Source: Flavivirga amylovorans
GTDB taxonomy: Bacteria > Bacteroidota > Bacteroidia > Flavobacteriales > Flavobacteriaceae
NCBI RefSeq assembly: GCF_030540875.1
Contig: NZ_JAUOEM010000001.1
Coordinates: 372,001 to 436,000, forward strand
Length of the DNA: 64,000 bases
Direction of reading: 5' to 3'
A program made the translations under genes and the position numbers. The first letter of the stretch is position 1, and each line of letters begins with the position of its first letter. Shown one piece after another: positions 35,935-44,253 of this stretch. The notes below the pieces were generated by a model. It was not told where the DNA came from. It saw nothing but the letters and a program-made list of their open reading frames with translations, and ran no database searches.

Positions 35935-36537
35935 TAATTTATTTTTTACAGCTTCTTCTACAATCTTTCCTTCTTCTCTAACGGCCATTTTGTCTGCTTT
36001 AATTTGAAGTAATCCATTGTTTTCAGTAATTGTTACAATTCCGTTGTTTAATGCTGGGTATTCACCAATAAAAGAGTCGAGTAAGTTTTTAGGTAATAAA
36101 ATTTCTTTTTTATCAATGTTGAGGTGATGCTTTATGGTCATAACTCAAAACACGAGTCATTTTCCATACATCTGCGAATTTTGCAACGCCATTTAAGTAT
36201 TCTGGCTTGTTATTTTTATTAATATAAATACATGATTACCAGTTATAATGGCACCATAATTATTTATTGGATGTATTTCTATACTACTTTCAACAGCTTT
36301 GTGTCTTAAATCTCCAATTACTTTTTGAAGCGCATAGGTTTTTCTCTGATATTTTAAAAATGTTTCTGCTCCTTTTGTTAGTCCGTCTTTATCATGGTAA
36401 AATTCTAATTCGTCTGATACCTGATTTTTTAAGATATTTAAATTACATGAATTAAGACCTTTCCAAAATATACTATCATGATGTTTGATAATAGCCTCCA
36501 AGTCTTGATTCATGTTTATATTGAGACAACTTAACAA
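35935..36537 (-). pseudogene. Decayed DUF4440 (NTF2-like) gene with two frameshifts
   Basis: The first piece (36537-36193) reads like a DUF4440 protein (DLEAIIKHHDSIFWKGL, FYHDKDGL, NYGAIITGNHVF). It then leaves frame near 36225 and meets a stop at 36193. The +1 frame from 36223 continues the family sequence (INKNNKPEYLNGVAKFADVW, KMTRVLSYDHK) to a stop near 36105. From there the original frame resumes with IDKKEILLPKNLLDSFIGEY, a C-terminal domain usual in flavobacterial members, which then skips ~30 residues before EEGKIVEEAVKN. The frames agree with a one-base loss and a one-base gain plus a deletion. No signal peptide is seen, so the 5' end may also be gone. Confidence 0.72.
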
Positions 36538-36622
36538 ACTAAATGGCTACAGAAAATAAAAAATTCTGTAACATAGTTAAAGGATTGTTGTTTTAAAAGT
36601 ATGTTGCTAAAATTAATTCCAT

Positions 36623-36656
36623 AAAAAAAGTCTATCAAATTAATGACAGACTTTTA
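36623..36656 (-). terminator. Terminator of the downstream cold-shock gene
   Basis: AAAAGTCTATCA pairs with TGACAGACTTTT (one mismatch); it lies 24 bases after the stop of the 36680-36871 gene. Confidence 0.7.
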
Positions 36657-36679
36657 ATTGTAATTGTTAAAGTATATAA

Positions 36680-36871
36680 TTAGATTACTTTTACGTTTAC
36701 GGCGTTTAATCCTTTTTTGCCTTCTTGTAGATCGAATTCTACAGCATCACCTTCACGAATTTCATCGATAAGTCCTGAAATGTGTACGAAATGTTCTTTG
36801 TTGTTGTCGTCTTCAGTGATAAATCCAAAACCTTTAGAATCATTGAAAAATTTTACGGTACCTTTACTCAT
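36680..36871 (-). CDS. Cold-shock domain protein (copy A)
   Basis: 63 residues, a single cold-shock OB fold that binds single-stranded RNA/DNA. RNP1 is KGFGFI (residues 13-18) and RNP2 is HFVHIS (27-32). It differs from the neighbouring copy at only two residues (Thr19 for Val19, and Lys for Arg at ~52) and by about six bases over 192. Each copy has its own short leader and hairpin terminator, so each can be expressed alone. An imperfect box TACCTTTA lies ~30 bases upstream. Confidence 0.96.
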   Translation of the reverse strand: MSKGTVKFFNDSKGFGFITEDDNNKEHFVHISGLIDEIREGDAVEFDLQEGKKGLNAVNVKVI

Positions 36872-36940
36872 TGTTTAAACTATTAAATTAATATATTTCT
36901 GTAAAGGTACTGCCAAATAATTTATTAATCACTAAAAATA

Positions 36941-36970
36941 AAAAAAGTCTATCAAATTGATTGATAGACC
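36941..36970 (-). terminator. Terminator of the upstream cold-shock gene
   Basis: GTCTATCAA and TTGATAGAC form a perfect 9-base stem within an A-rich/T-rich flank, 29 bases after the stop of copy B. Confidence 0.72.
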
Positions 36971-36998
36971 CTTAATTGTAATTGTTAAAGTATATTTA

Positions 36999-37190
36999 TT
37001 AGATTACTTTTACGTTTACGGCGTTTAATCCTTTTCTACCTTCTTGTAGATCGAATTCTACTGCATCACCTTCACGAATTTCATCGATAAGTCCTGAAAT
37101 GTGTACGAAATGTTCTTTGTTGTTGTCGTCTTCAACGATGAATCCAAAACCTTTAGAATCATTGAAAAATTTTACGGTACCTTTACTCAT
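36999..37190 (-). CDS. Cold-shock domain protein (copy B)
   Basis: 63-residue cold-shock protein, nearly identical to copy A 319 bases away; RNP1 KGFGFI and RNP2 HFVHIS are intact. The similarity covers the gene and its 3' flank including the hairpin (about 36623-36874 against 36940-37193), so the pair arose by a tandem duplication of about 320 bases. An exact TATATTTG box at 37218-37225 lies upstream. Likely roles are RNA chaperoning in cold or stationary phase. Confidence 0.96.
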   Translation of the reverse strand: MSKGTVKFFNDSKGFGFIVEDDNNKEHFVHISGLIDEIREGDAVEFDLQEGRKGLNAVNVKVI

Positions 37191-37217
37191 TGTATTATGT
37201 TATAAAAAATTAAGTCA

Positions 37218-37225
37218 CAAATATA
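37218..37225 (-). promoter_or_regulatory. -7 box TATATTTG of cold-shock copy B
   Basis: CAAATATA on the plus strand; TTG (37249-37247) lies 21 bases further upstream as a possible -33 element. The box is 27 bases before the ATG. Confidence 0.62.
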
Positions 37226-37287
37226 CTATAAATAATAATAGCTTTTCAATTTTATATAAAATTTTTGTATAAAGTTTGAAGATGTAA

Positions 37288-37584
37288 TTATCGGAGTACC
37301 AGTTTTTTAATGATTTCTTTCCCTAACTCTTCGTTAAGCATGTTAATTATTTTTTGCTTACCATAACTTAATTCTTCCCTAAGTACACTGGAGGTTAACT
37401 GTACATAAAGGGTGGCTCGTTCTAAGTTTACCGACGCCGTATAATTATTCACACCATTCCCCATAAGGTTGGCCCAAGCATCTGCAACATTCACTTTGTC
37501 TAAGCCTTTTTCTAGTTTGTTAGTTTCTACAAATTCTTTTAAAGCATCACTTATGCTAATATGTTCGTTATTGCGTTTTGCCAT
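37288..37584 (-). CDS. DUF721 protein (DciA-like)
   Basis: 98 residues forming a DUF721 domain: ISDALKEFVETNKLEKGLDKVNVADAWANLMG and LYVQLTSSVLREELSYGKQKIINMLNEELG. The family includes DciA, the helicase loader of bacteria that lack DnaC, so a link to replication is plausible. In flavobacteria this gene normally follows recF directly; here a 2H phosphoesterase gene lies between them. It ends ~100 bases before the cold-shock pair. Confidence 0.82.
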   Translation of the reverse strand: MAKRNNEHISISDALKEFVETNKLEKGLDKVNVADAWANLMGNGVNNYTASVNLERATLYVQLTSSVLREELSYGKQKIINMLNEELGKEIIKKLVLR

Positions 37585-37618
37585 TAGATTTCCCCCTGTT
37601 TTTTAAGTTATTTGAAAT

Positions 37619-38299
37619 TTAAAAACTAAAGTCAAATAATTTTTTCACATGTTTTTCTTTTTGATACCAATCATTATATACTAATTCAAGGTTTTTGACT
37701 TTGAAACTACCAAAATCATAATTCCTAAAGTGTTCAACTGATTTTAAAAACTCAGATTTTTGATTTAATTTTTCACTAAAACGACATACAGTTGAATGGG
37801 CTGTTTGTATTGAGTAGCGTTTGTCAATACTTTGCTCTAAGGTAGTGTTTTTAAAGTTTTCTCTTAAATTATTTCGTGTAATATTTAATGATTCATTATT
37901 CATAAAACCTTGAACCATTATACATGATGGTGAAGCTGTAATTCCTTTAAATTTAATTTCTAAGTTCGTATTACCATGTAAACTTTTTTGGATCAATGTT
38001 ATATACTCAGGCATATTAATGCTTTTTAATTGAAAACCATTGTAACATGATATTATTGACATTGCTGTAATATGAATGTCTGAATTTTTATAATAATATT
38101 GATTCGGTTCTATTGTTTTGAGTTTATTAAGAAACTCTTGAATTCTGTTTTTAATTTCAACTGGTGGTCTAATGATAAGTGTTATTCCAAATCTTGCATC
38201 AATTGGGGAGTCAATTAAACTATCAATTTGATAGTTATCGTTAGAGATTTTCTGAATAGATTCCTTGTAAAGAGCGTTATAATGGTCTTTAAGATTCAT
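37619..38299 (-). CDS. 2H-phosphoesterase-like protein (LigT/CPDase fold)
   Basis: 226 residues with the two H-x-T motifs that define the 2H superfamily: DIHITAMS at ~75 and TAHSTVCRF at ~168. Relatives cleave 2',3'-cyclic phosphates or 2'-5' bonds in RNA or nucleotides. Length and spacing fit; otherwise the sequence is divergent and AT-rich. It lies between recF (15 bases upstream) and the DUF721 gene (34 bases downstream), apparently inserted into a conserved pair. Its substrate is unknown; RNA repair, cyclic nucleotide turnover or a defence role are all possible. Confidence 0.72.
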   Translation of the reverse strand: MNLKDHYNALYKESIQKISNDNYQIDSLIDSPIDARFGITLIIRPPVEIKNRIQEFLNKLKTIEPNQYYYKNSDIHITAMSIISCYNGFQLKSINMPEYITLIQKSLHGNTNLEIKFKGITASPSCIMVQGFMNNESLNITRNNLRENFKNTTLEQSIDKRYSIQTAHSTVCRFSEKLNQKSEFLKSVEHFRNYDFGSFKVKNLELVYNDWYQKEKHVKKLFDFSF

Positions 38300-38314
38300 T
38301 GAAATATATTCTAA

Positions 38315-39394
38315 TTACAATTTGAAAATTTCATAAGATTGATGTACTTGCTTTACAGCCGCTTCTGTACGTTCTGCATGGGTATCGCTTATAAATAGTT
38401 GCCCGAAATTTTCATCATCCACTAATTTTATAATTTGAGAAACACGTTGTTCATCTAATTTGTCAAAAATATCATCGAGTAATAAAATAGGATTCACACC
38501 ACTTTGTGCTTTTATAAAATCAAACTGCGCTAATTTTAAAGCAATTAAAAAGGATTTTTGTTGTCCTTGACTACCAAACTTTTTTATAGGATGTTCTGAA
38601 ATATTAAAATGAAGGTCATCTTTATGAATACCCACACTAGTGTATTGCAAGGCTTTGTCTTTATTAATTATATTTTTTAAAAGGGTATTTAAATCGTCAT
38701 CAAATAAATCACTATGATATTTTAAGTCTACCACTTCATTGCCATTGCTTATGGCTTCGTAGCGCGACTTAAAAATGGGAATAAATTCCTTTAAAAAAGC
38801 ATCTCGCTTTTCAAAAATACGAGTTCCATAGTCTGTTAATTGATTGTTATAAACTTCTAACGTGTCATTATTAAAGGTGTGATTTAGCGCGAAGTATTTT
38901 AATAGTGCATTGCGTTGGGCTAGTACTTTATTATAATTAATTAAATGGCTTAAATACGTTTTGTCGCTTTGTGAGATAACACTATCTATAAACTTTCGTC
39001 TTGTATCACTCCCTTCAATAATTAAATCTCTATCGGCAGGAGAAATAATTACTAATGGCAAAAAACCAATGTGCTCGCTAAACTTTTCGTAAGCTTTAGC
39101 ATTGCGCTTAATAACTTTTTTTTTGCCTCGCTTTAAGCTAATAATTATTTTTTCGGTTTTATCATCTTTTTCATAATCACCATTTATAACAAAAAAGTCT
39201 TCATCGTGCTTTATATTTTGAGTAGCTACAGGGTTAAAATAGCTTTTTCCGAAGGATAAATGATAAATAGCATCGAGTATATTGGTTTTTCCAATGCCAT
39301 TATTGCCAACAATGCAATTTATTTTATCGTTGAAAGTAAATGATTTACTGTCAAAATTTTTATAATTGAGTAACGAAAGCGATTTTAAAATCAT
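38315..39394 (-). CDS. recF: DNA replication and repair protein RecF
   Basis: SMC-like ATPase that helps RecOR load RecA at gaps. 359 residues: Walker A GNNGIGKT at 30-37, the ABC signature [20 protein letters not shown] near 270, and Walker [17 protein letters not shown]. The usual YKNF opening ([11 protein letters not shown]) is present. It is first of a minus-strand group with the 2H and DUF721 genes and is divergent from the TPR-ribH group. Confidence 0.97.
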   Translation of the reverse strand: MILKSLSLLNYKNFDSKSFTFNDKINCIVGNNGIGKTNILDAIYHLSFGKSYFNPVATQNIKHDEDFFVINGDYEKDDKTEKIIISLKRGKKKVIKRNAKAYEKFSEHIGFLPLVIISPADRDLIIEGSDTRRKFIDSVISQSDKTYLSHLINYNKVLAQRNALLKYFALNHTFNNDTLEVYNNQLTDYGTRIFEKRDAFLKEFIPIFKSRYEAISNGNEVVDLKYHSDLFDDDLNTLLKNIINKDKALQYTSVGIHKDDLHFNISEHPIKKFGSQGQQKSFLIALKLAQFDFIKAQSGVNPILLLDDIFDKLDEQRVSQIIKLVDDENFGQLFISDTHAERTEAAVKQVHQSYEIFKL

Positions 39395-39409
39395 ATAATA
39401 AGCGACTTA

Positions 39410-39570
39410 TACTAATTGAATTTTAAGATGTCTTATAAATAGATTGAATTATTTTTTTGATTAATTGAGTTTAAAAATCTAAGCATATCTATAGCTACGG
39501 TTTTATTTTTAAATGAAAAGTAAGCAAAAAAGAAACGATTTATATGAGACATCTTAATGTTTAATTGGTA
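39410..39570. repeat. Long inverted-repeat element between recF and the TPR gene
   Basis: Left arm 39410-39440 (TACTAATTGAATTTTAAGATGTCT...) and right arm 39537-39570 pair over ~31 positions with about six differences, including an uninterrupted TTAAGATGTCT. TTA lies directly outside both ends. About 96 bases separate the arms. It may be an old MITE, or a cruciform-forming site. The rest of the 303-base gap holds the downstream promoter. Confidence 0.6.
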
Positions 39571-39663
39571 TTATTGGCTATTTAGTTGCTAAACTCTTTA
39601 AAAAGAAGTGCAAATTATTGAAAAATATCAAATAAATACCCTTTTAGTTATGAAGAAAAATTA

Positions 39664-39671
39664 TATTTTTG
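39664..39671 (+). promoter_or_regulatory. -7 box TATTTTTG of the TPR-ribH operon
   Basis: Exact TAnnTTTG, 26 bases before the ATG at 39698. The -33 position has TTTT rather than TTG. Confidence 0.58.
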
Positions 39672-39697
39672 CGGCGCATTAATACAGAACAGAAGAC

Positions 39698-40468
39698 ATG
39701 GCGACTTATAATAAAAGAGGATACAAACCAAAAAATAAAGTAGAGAAAGAACAAAACATTGAAGCTGACTCTACTACAGCAGAGGTTTTTAATACACTTG
39801 ATGAAACTGCTTCAAAAACAGAGGAATTTGTTCAAAAGAATCAGAAATATATTTTTGTAATTATAGGACTCGTTGCAATAATCGTTTTAGGATTTTTAGG
39901 CTATAAAGAATTTATAGCAAAACCTAAGCAGGAATCAGCAATGAACGATATGTTTCAAGCTCAAAAATATTTTGATCAAGCGGTTACTGGTGTTGAAAAA
40001 GATTCCTTGTATAATTTAGCTTTAAATGGTGGAGAAGGAAAATTTGGTATGTTAGATATTATAGAAGAGTACAGTGGTACGCCTTCTGCTAATTTAGCGA
40101 GCTACTATGCAGGAACAGCTTATTTAAGGCTGAAAGATTATAAAAAAGCAGTAGAGCATTTAGAGAATTTTAAAAGTGATGACGAAATATTAGCACCTAT
40201 TGCAAAAGGAAATATTGGTGATGCTTTTGTACAGTTAAACCAGACTGAAGAAGCTTTGGGGTATTATGAGCAAGCAGCAGAAATGCGTAATAATGAGTAT
40301 ACAACACCAATGTATTTGTTTAAAGCTGGAGCTATTGCTTTAGATTTAGGAAAAGCTGATAAGGCGTTAACTTACTTTAAAAGAATTAAAGAGGATTATC
40401 CTAATTCAACTGAAGCATCTAAAGTAGACGTGTTTATAGGTAAAGCTCAAGTATTGGCAAATAAATAA
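39698..40468 (+). CDS. TPR protein with single membrane helix (YfgM-like)
   Basis: 256 residues: a charged N-terminal part, a membrane helix at ~52-70 (YIFVIIGLVAIIVLGFLGY), then TPR-like helices outside (YYAGTAYLRLKDYKKAVEHLENF, AKGNIGDAFVQLNQTEEALGYYEQAAE, ALTYFKRIKEDYPNSTEA). The layout resembles YfgM, a partner of periplasmic chaperones and the Sec translocon. It lies 1 base before ribH, a steady neighbour in this family, although no functional link is known. Confidence 0.85.
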   Translation: MATYNKRGYKPKNKVEKEQNIEADSTTAEVFNTLDETASKTEEFVQKNQKYIFVIIGLVAIIVLGFLGYKEFIAKPKQESAMNDMFQAQKYFDQAVTGVEKDSLYNLALNGGEGKFGMLDIIEEYSGTPSANLASYYAGTAYLRLKDYKKAVEHLENFKSDDEILAPIAKGNIGDAFVQLNQTEEALGYYEQAAEMRNNEYTTPMYLFKAGAIALDLGKADKALTYFKRIKEDYPNSTEASKVDVFIGKAQVLANK

Positions 40469-40469
40469 T

Positions 40470-40955
40470 ATGGCTACGATACATAAAAATTTATCCGATT
40501 ACGATAAAACAACAGTCCCAAACGCGAATAAATTTCGGTTTGGGATTGTTGTTTCTGAGTGGAATGATACTGTGACTGAAGGTCTTTATGAAGGTGCTTA
40601 CAATACGTTAATAGAACATGGCGTATCTCCAAATAATATCATTAGATGGAATGTTCCAGGCAGCTATGAGCTTATTTATGGTTGTAAAAAAATGCAAGAG
40701 CAAATGGTCAATGCTGTTATTGCTATTGGTAGTGTTATACAAGGTGAAACAAAACATTTCGATTTTGTTTGCGAAGCGGTATCACAAGGAATAAAAGACT
40801 TGAATGTTATTCGAGAAACTCCAGTAATATTCTGTGTGCTTACAGATAATAATATGCAGCAGGCTATAGAGCGCTCTGGTGGTAAACATGGTAATAAAGG
40901 TACCGAAGCTGCTATTGCTGCTATTAAAATGGCAGAACTGCGTAAAAATAGCTAA
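40470..40955 (+). CDS. ribH: 6,7-dimethyl-8-ribityllumazine synthase
   Basis: Penultimate enzyme of riboflavin synthesis. 161 residues with FGIVVSEWNDTVTEGLYEGA, VPGSYELIYGCKKM, the phosphate-binding IGSVIQGETKHFDFV with the catalytic His, and the Asn/Glu-rich end GNKGTEAAIAAIKMAEL. All active-site segments are kept. No other rib gene is nearby, so the pathway is scattered. Confidence 0.96.
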   Translation: MATIHKNLSDYDKTTVPNANKFRFGIVVSEWNDTVTEGLYEGAYNTLIEHGVSPNNIIRWNVPGSYELIYGCKKMQEQMVNAVIAIGSVIQGETKHFDFVCEAVSQGIKDLNVIRETPVIFCVLTDNNMQQAIERSGGKHGNKGTEAAIAAIKMAELRKNS

Positions 40956-41096
40956 TACAAAATTTAAACTTGCAATTGCAAATCCCCGTATTCACTAAAT
41001 ATAATTAGTGAGTTATTGTTATTTGAATTTTACTGAAAAGGGTGTTTTGTTAACAATTTTTGGCAGTTCAATTTCCGTTTTCTGCCTATTTTTAAG

Positions 41097-41104
41097 TACT
41101 TTTG
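41097..41104 (+). promoter_or_regulatory. -7 box TACTTTTG before the small membrane protein genes
   Basis: Exact TAnnTTTG, 20 bases before the TTG start at 41125. A weak hairpin at 40993-41010 (CACTAA / TTAGTG) separates it from ribH. Confidence 0.6.
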
Positions 41105-41124
41105 AATAAAGATCATTATAGATT

Positions 41125-41358
41125 TTGTTTAAGCAACGTAAAAATAAAACCTTTAAATATAAGCCTAGATTTTCTGAAGAAAATCGAACAGATGTGGGTT
41201 TGGATGATAATTTTGATACTAAAGAATTTTCTTCCAAATGGCGGCGACAAAGTGGAAGTAATGTTCATGTTAAAGGAGCCTTGCCCGTAAAAACTTTAAT
41301 TTTAGTTTTGGTATTATTATTGCTTTGTATGTATTTATTAGAAAAAAAATACATGTAA
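41125..41358 (+). CDS. Small single-pass membrane protein (first of a paralogous pair)
   Basis: 77 residues, probably starting at TTG 41125. The N-terminus RKNKTFKYKPRFSEENR resembles RKNKKFSYTPRYFDDKG of the next gene. A C-terminal membrane helix (TLILVLVLLLLCMYLLE) ends in lysines. A promoter box stands just upstream, which supports a real gene despite the unusual start codon. Function unknown. Confidence 0.62.
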   Translation: MFKQRKNKTFKYKPRFSEENRTDVGLDDNFDTKEFSSKWRRQSGSNVHVKGALPVKTLILVLVLLLLCMYLLEKKYM

Positions 41359-41376
41359 ACTTAAAGCTTAGAAATC

Positions 41377-41664
41377 ATGGGAATTTTAAAATTACGGAAA
41401 AACAAAAAGTTTAGTTACACACCTCGTTATTTTGATGATAAAGGGGAAGGGAATCCTTTTGAAATTAAACATAAGTTTGATGAACATAGAACGACCGTTG
41501 GTAGTAATAAAGGCTTAAAAACAAAATTCAATAATGCTTTAGATGATTTAAAAAATAATCCAGATAGTAATGTTAACAGACGTGTTTTAATAATTGTTGG
41601 CATTCTTGTTTTAGTATTTCTTTTTATCATCGATTTCGATTTATCTATATTCTTTTCAAAGTAA
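41377..41664 (+). CDS. Small membrane protein (often mislabelled riboflavin synthase subunit beta)
   Basis: 95 residues: basic N-terminal part with RKNKKFSYTPRYFDDKG, a charged middle, and a C-terminal membrane helix (LIIVGILVLVFLFIIDFDL). Homologues carry the name 'riboflavin synthase subunit beta' in databases only because ribH is nearby; nothing in the protein fits an enzyme. It ends 3 bases before mutL, so it is in the mutL operon. Related to the preceding gene by its N-terminal motif. Confidence 0.78.
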   Translation: MGILKLRKNKKFSYTPRYFDDKGEGNPFEIKHKFDEHRTTVGSNKGLKTKFNNALDDLKNNPDSNVNRRVLIIVGILVLVFLFIIDFDLSIFFSK

Positions 41665-41667
41665 TAC

Positions 41668-43521
41668 ATGGCAGACATTATCCAGCTTTTACCCGATCAT
41701 GTAGCTAACCAAATAGCTGCAGGAGAGGTTGTACAACGCCCAGCATCGGTTGTTAAAGAGTTGCTGGAAAACGCTATTGATGCAGGGGCTTCAGCTATTA
41801 AACTCATAATAAAAGATGCAGGAAAGACATTAATACAAGTTATTGATGACGGAAAGGGTATGAGTGTTACGGATGCTCGTTTAAGTTTCGAGCGTCACGC
41901 TACCTCTAAAATTCGTACTGCCGATGATTTATTTCAATTACATACAAAAGGATTTCGGGGTGAAGCTTTAGCTAGTATAGCTGCCATTGCGCATGTTGAG
42001 TTAAAAACAAAGCAAGAACAAGACGATGTTGGAACTAGCATTGTCATTGAGGGTAGTGATGTAGTATCACAAGACGTTGTGGTAACACCTAAAGGAACCT
42101 CAATTTCTGTAAAGAATCTTTTCTTTAATATCCCAGCAAGACGTAATTTTTTAAAATCGAATACTGTTGAATTACGCCATGTTATTGACGAATTTCATCG
42201 TGTGTCTTTAGCACATCCCAATATTAGCTTTGCTTTGTACAACAATGGAAGTGAATCTTTTAATTTACCAGTAAGTAACTATAGACAGCGTATAGTTAAT
42301 ATTTTTGGGAATAAAACAAATGAAAAGCTAGTCCCTGTAGAAGAGGATACTGAGGTTTTAAAAATTTCAGGATTTGTTGGTAAGCCAGAATTTGCTAAGA
42401 AAACAAGAGGTGAACAGTATTTTTTCGTTAATAACCGCTTTATTAAAAGTGCCTATTTAAATCATGCTATTGCTTCTGCATTTGATGGGCTATTAAAAAG
42501 CGGTACACATCCAAGTTATTTTTTAAATTTAGAAGTAGATCCGCAAACTATCGATATTAATATACATCCAACAAAAACAGAGATTAAGTTTGATGACGAA
42601 CATACGTTGTATGCCTTATTGCGTTCTGCTGTTAAGCATAGTTTGGGTCAATTTAATATAGCACCTGTTTTAGATTTTGAACGTGATCCTAATCTTGATA
42701 CGCCGTATGACTATAAAGGAGGTGAAACCAAAGTGCCTAAAGTAGAAGTAGATAGAAGTTTTAACCCATTTCAGGATGAGACTAAACCTAAGACGGTAAG
42801 TTCTACGACCTATAAAAAAGAACCTATTGCAAGCTGGGAAAACCTTTATGTTGGATTAGAATCTAAAGGAACAAAAACACATCAAGATTTTAGTGAAGTG
42901 CATTTTGAAAGTGAAGAATCTACACCTTCTATTTTTGATGATGAAAAACAAATAGAGCAAGTAAATACAACGTATCAACTTCATAATAAATATATTGTCA
43001 GTACTATTAAATCGGGGATGTTAGTTTTAGACCAACATCGGGCTCACCAGCGTATTTTATATGAAGAGCTTCTAAAAAATATGACCGTTAAAGAAGCGAT
43101 AAGTCAACAATTATTATTTCCACTTCAACTGCATTTTTCAACTCAAGAAATTACCATTGTAAAGCAGTTAAAAGACGATTTAGAGAATACTGGATTTGTG
43201 TTTTCAAACTTTAATGATGAGTCACTTGAAATAACAGGCGTTCCAGTTTCGGTGCCTGAAAGTGAAGTATCTATTATTTTAGAGCAATTAATTAGCGATG
43301 TAGAAAATGAAGTGCCAGATAGTAATTTTAGTGCTACCGATTTGTTGGCCAAGTCTATGGCTAAAAGTTTGGCAATTAAGACTGGACAGTCATTACAAAA
43401 AGATGAACAAGAGCATTTGGTTAATAAGTTGTTTGCTTGTAAAGAACCAAACATTTCACCTACTAACAGGTCAACATTTATAACACTAAGCGTTGACGAA
43501 TTGGATAAAAAATTTTTATAG
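41668..43521 (+). CDS. mutL: DNA mismatch repair protein MutL
   Basis: 617 residues. The N-terminal GHKL ATPase is intact: ELLENAIDAGAS, DDGKGM, TSKIRTADDLF, GFRGEALASI. The C-terminal dimerisation domain is present, but its endonuclease motif, normally DQHA-x2-E-x4-E, reads DQHRAHQRILYE, so Ala and the first Glu are changed. The later ACK segment (FACKEPNISPTNRS) also differs from the nuclease type. The protein probably works in mismatch repair but its own nicking activity is doubtful. It is followed 3 bases later by a rhomboid gene. Confidence 0.95.
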   Translation: MADIIQLLPDHVANQIAAGEVVQRPASVVKELLENAIDAGASAIKLIIKDAGKTLIQVIDDGKGMSVTDARLSFERHATSKIRTADDLFQLHTKGFRGEALASIAAIAHVELKTKQEQDDVGTSIVIEGSDVVSQDVVVTPKGTSISVKNLFFNIPARRNFLKSNTVELRHVIDEFHRVSLAHPNISFALYNNGSESFNLPVSNYRQRIVNIFGNKTNEKLVPVEEDTEVLKISGFVGKPEFAKKTRGEQYFFVNNRFIKSAYLNHAIASAFDGLLKSGTHPSYFLNLEVDPQTIDINIHPTKTEIKFDDEHTLYALLRSAVKHSLGQFNIAPVLDFERDPNLDTPYDYKGGETKVPKVEVDRSFNPFQDETKPKTVSSTTYKKEPIASWENLYVGLESKGTKTHQDFSEVHFESEESTPSIFDDEKQIEQVNTTYQLHNKYIVSTIKSGMLVLDQHRAHQRILYEELLKNMTVKEAISQQLLFPLQLHFSTQEITIVKQLKDDLENTGFVFSNFNDESLEITGVPVSVPESEVSIILEQLISDVENEVPDSNFSATDLLAKSMAKSLAIKTGQSLQKDEQEHLVNKLFACKEPNISPTNRSTFITLSVDELDKKFL

Positions 43522-43524
43522 ATT

Positions 43525-44253
43525 ATGATGAGGATTTCAGAAACTGTTAAACATCTATTAATCATTAATGTGATTATGTTTATAGGTACTTTAGCAATAG
43601 GAGAAGGTGTTTTGTTTTATGATTGGTTTGCGATGCATTTTCCTAAGAACGAAGCATTTCAACCTTGGCAAATTATCACACATATGTTTATGCATGGAGG
43701 AGTAACACATATTTTATTTAATATGTTTGCGCTTTGGATGTTTGGTACGCCAGTAGAGCAGACTTTAGGTTCTAAACGGTTTTTATTTATATATATATCT
43801 GCAGGGCTAGGAGCAGTTGCTTTACAAACTGGATATTACTATTTTAAATATTTGCCTATGGAAGCTGAAGCCTTTAATTTAGGTTTTAACCATGAACAAA
43901 TCATAGAAGTTTTCAAAGAAGGTAAAGTGTTTAGAGCTATAGGACAAGAGTTTAATGAGATTTATTATGCTTCTATGGTAGGAGCTTCGGGATGTATTAT
44001 GGGGATTTTAGCGGCATTTGGTATGATGAATCCTAATGCTGAACTCATGATGATATTTTTACCAATTCCTATTAAAGCAAAATATTTTATTCCAGGCATT
44101 ATTATTCTAGATTTAGTTTCTGGTTTAACGGGGCAATCCTTTTTTAGTCCAAGTAATACAGCATTCATGGCACACGTTGGTGGAGCAATAACAGGTTTTT
44201 TAATTATGTGGTACTGGAAAAAAACACAATTTAATAGAAACCGCTGGAATTAA
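43525..44253 (+). CDS. Rhomboid intramembrane serine protease (first)
   Basis: 242 residues with six or more membrane helices. HMFMHGGVTHILFNMFALWMFG is the helix-2 signature with His and Asn of the oxyanion site. The catalytic Ser is in VGASGCIMGILAA and the catalytic His in AHVGGAITGF. A cytoplasmic-sized insert of ~40 residues lies after the third helix. The stop overlaps the next rhomboid start by one base (TAATG). Substrates are unknown. Confidence 0.93.
   Translation: MMRISETVKHLLIINVIMFIGTLAIGEGVLFYDWFAMHFPKNEAFQPWQIITHMFMHGGVTHILFNMFALWMFGTPVEQTLGSKRFLFIYISAGLGAVALQTGYYYFKYLPMEAEAFNLGFNHEQIIEVFKEGKVFRAIGQEFNEIYYASMVGASGCIMGILAAFGMMNPNAELMMIFLPIPIKAKYFIPGIIILDLVSGLTGQSFFSPSNTAFMAHVGGAITGFLIMWYWKKTQFNRNRWN

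Noticed and set aside
35848-36141. A separate 97-residue protein after ndk
   Set aside because: It is the third piece of the broken DUF4440 gene and its end reads through the ndk terminator hairpin.
38315-39394. recF and DUF721 as a sign of the replication origin
   Set aside because: No dnaA, dnaN or gyrB lies beside recF and no cluster of DnaA boxes was seen, so the origin cannot be placed here.
41019-41237. 72-residue minus-strand frame across the ribH-mutL gap
   Set aside because: It overlaps the promoter box and the small membrane protein gene on the plus strand and resembles nothing known.
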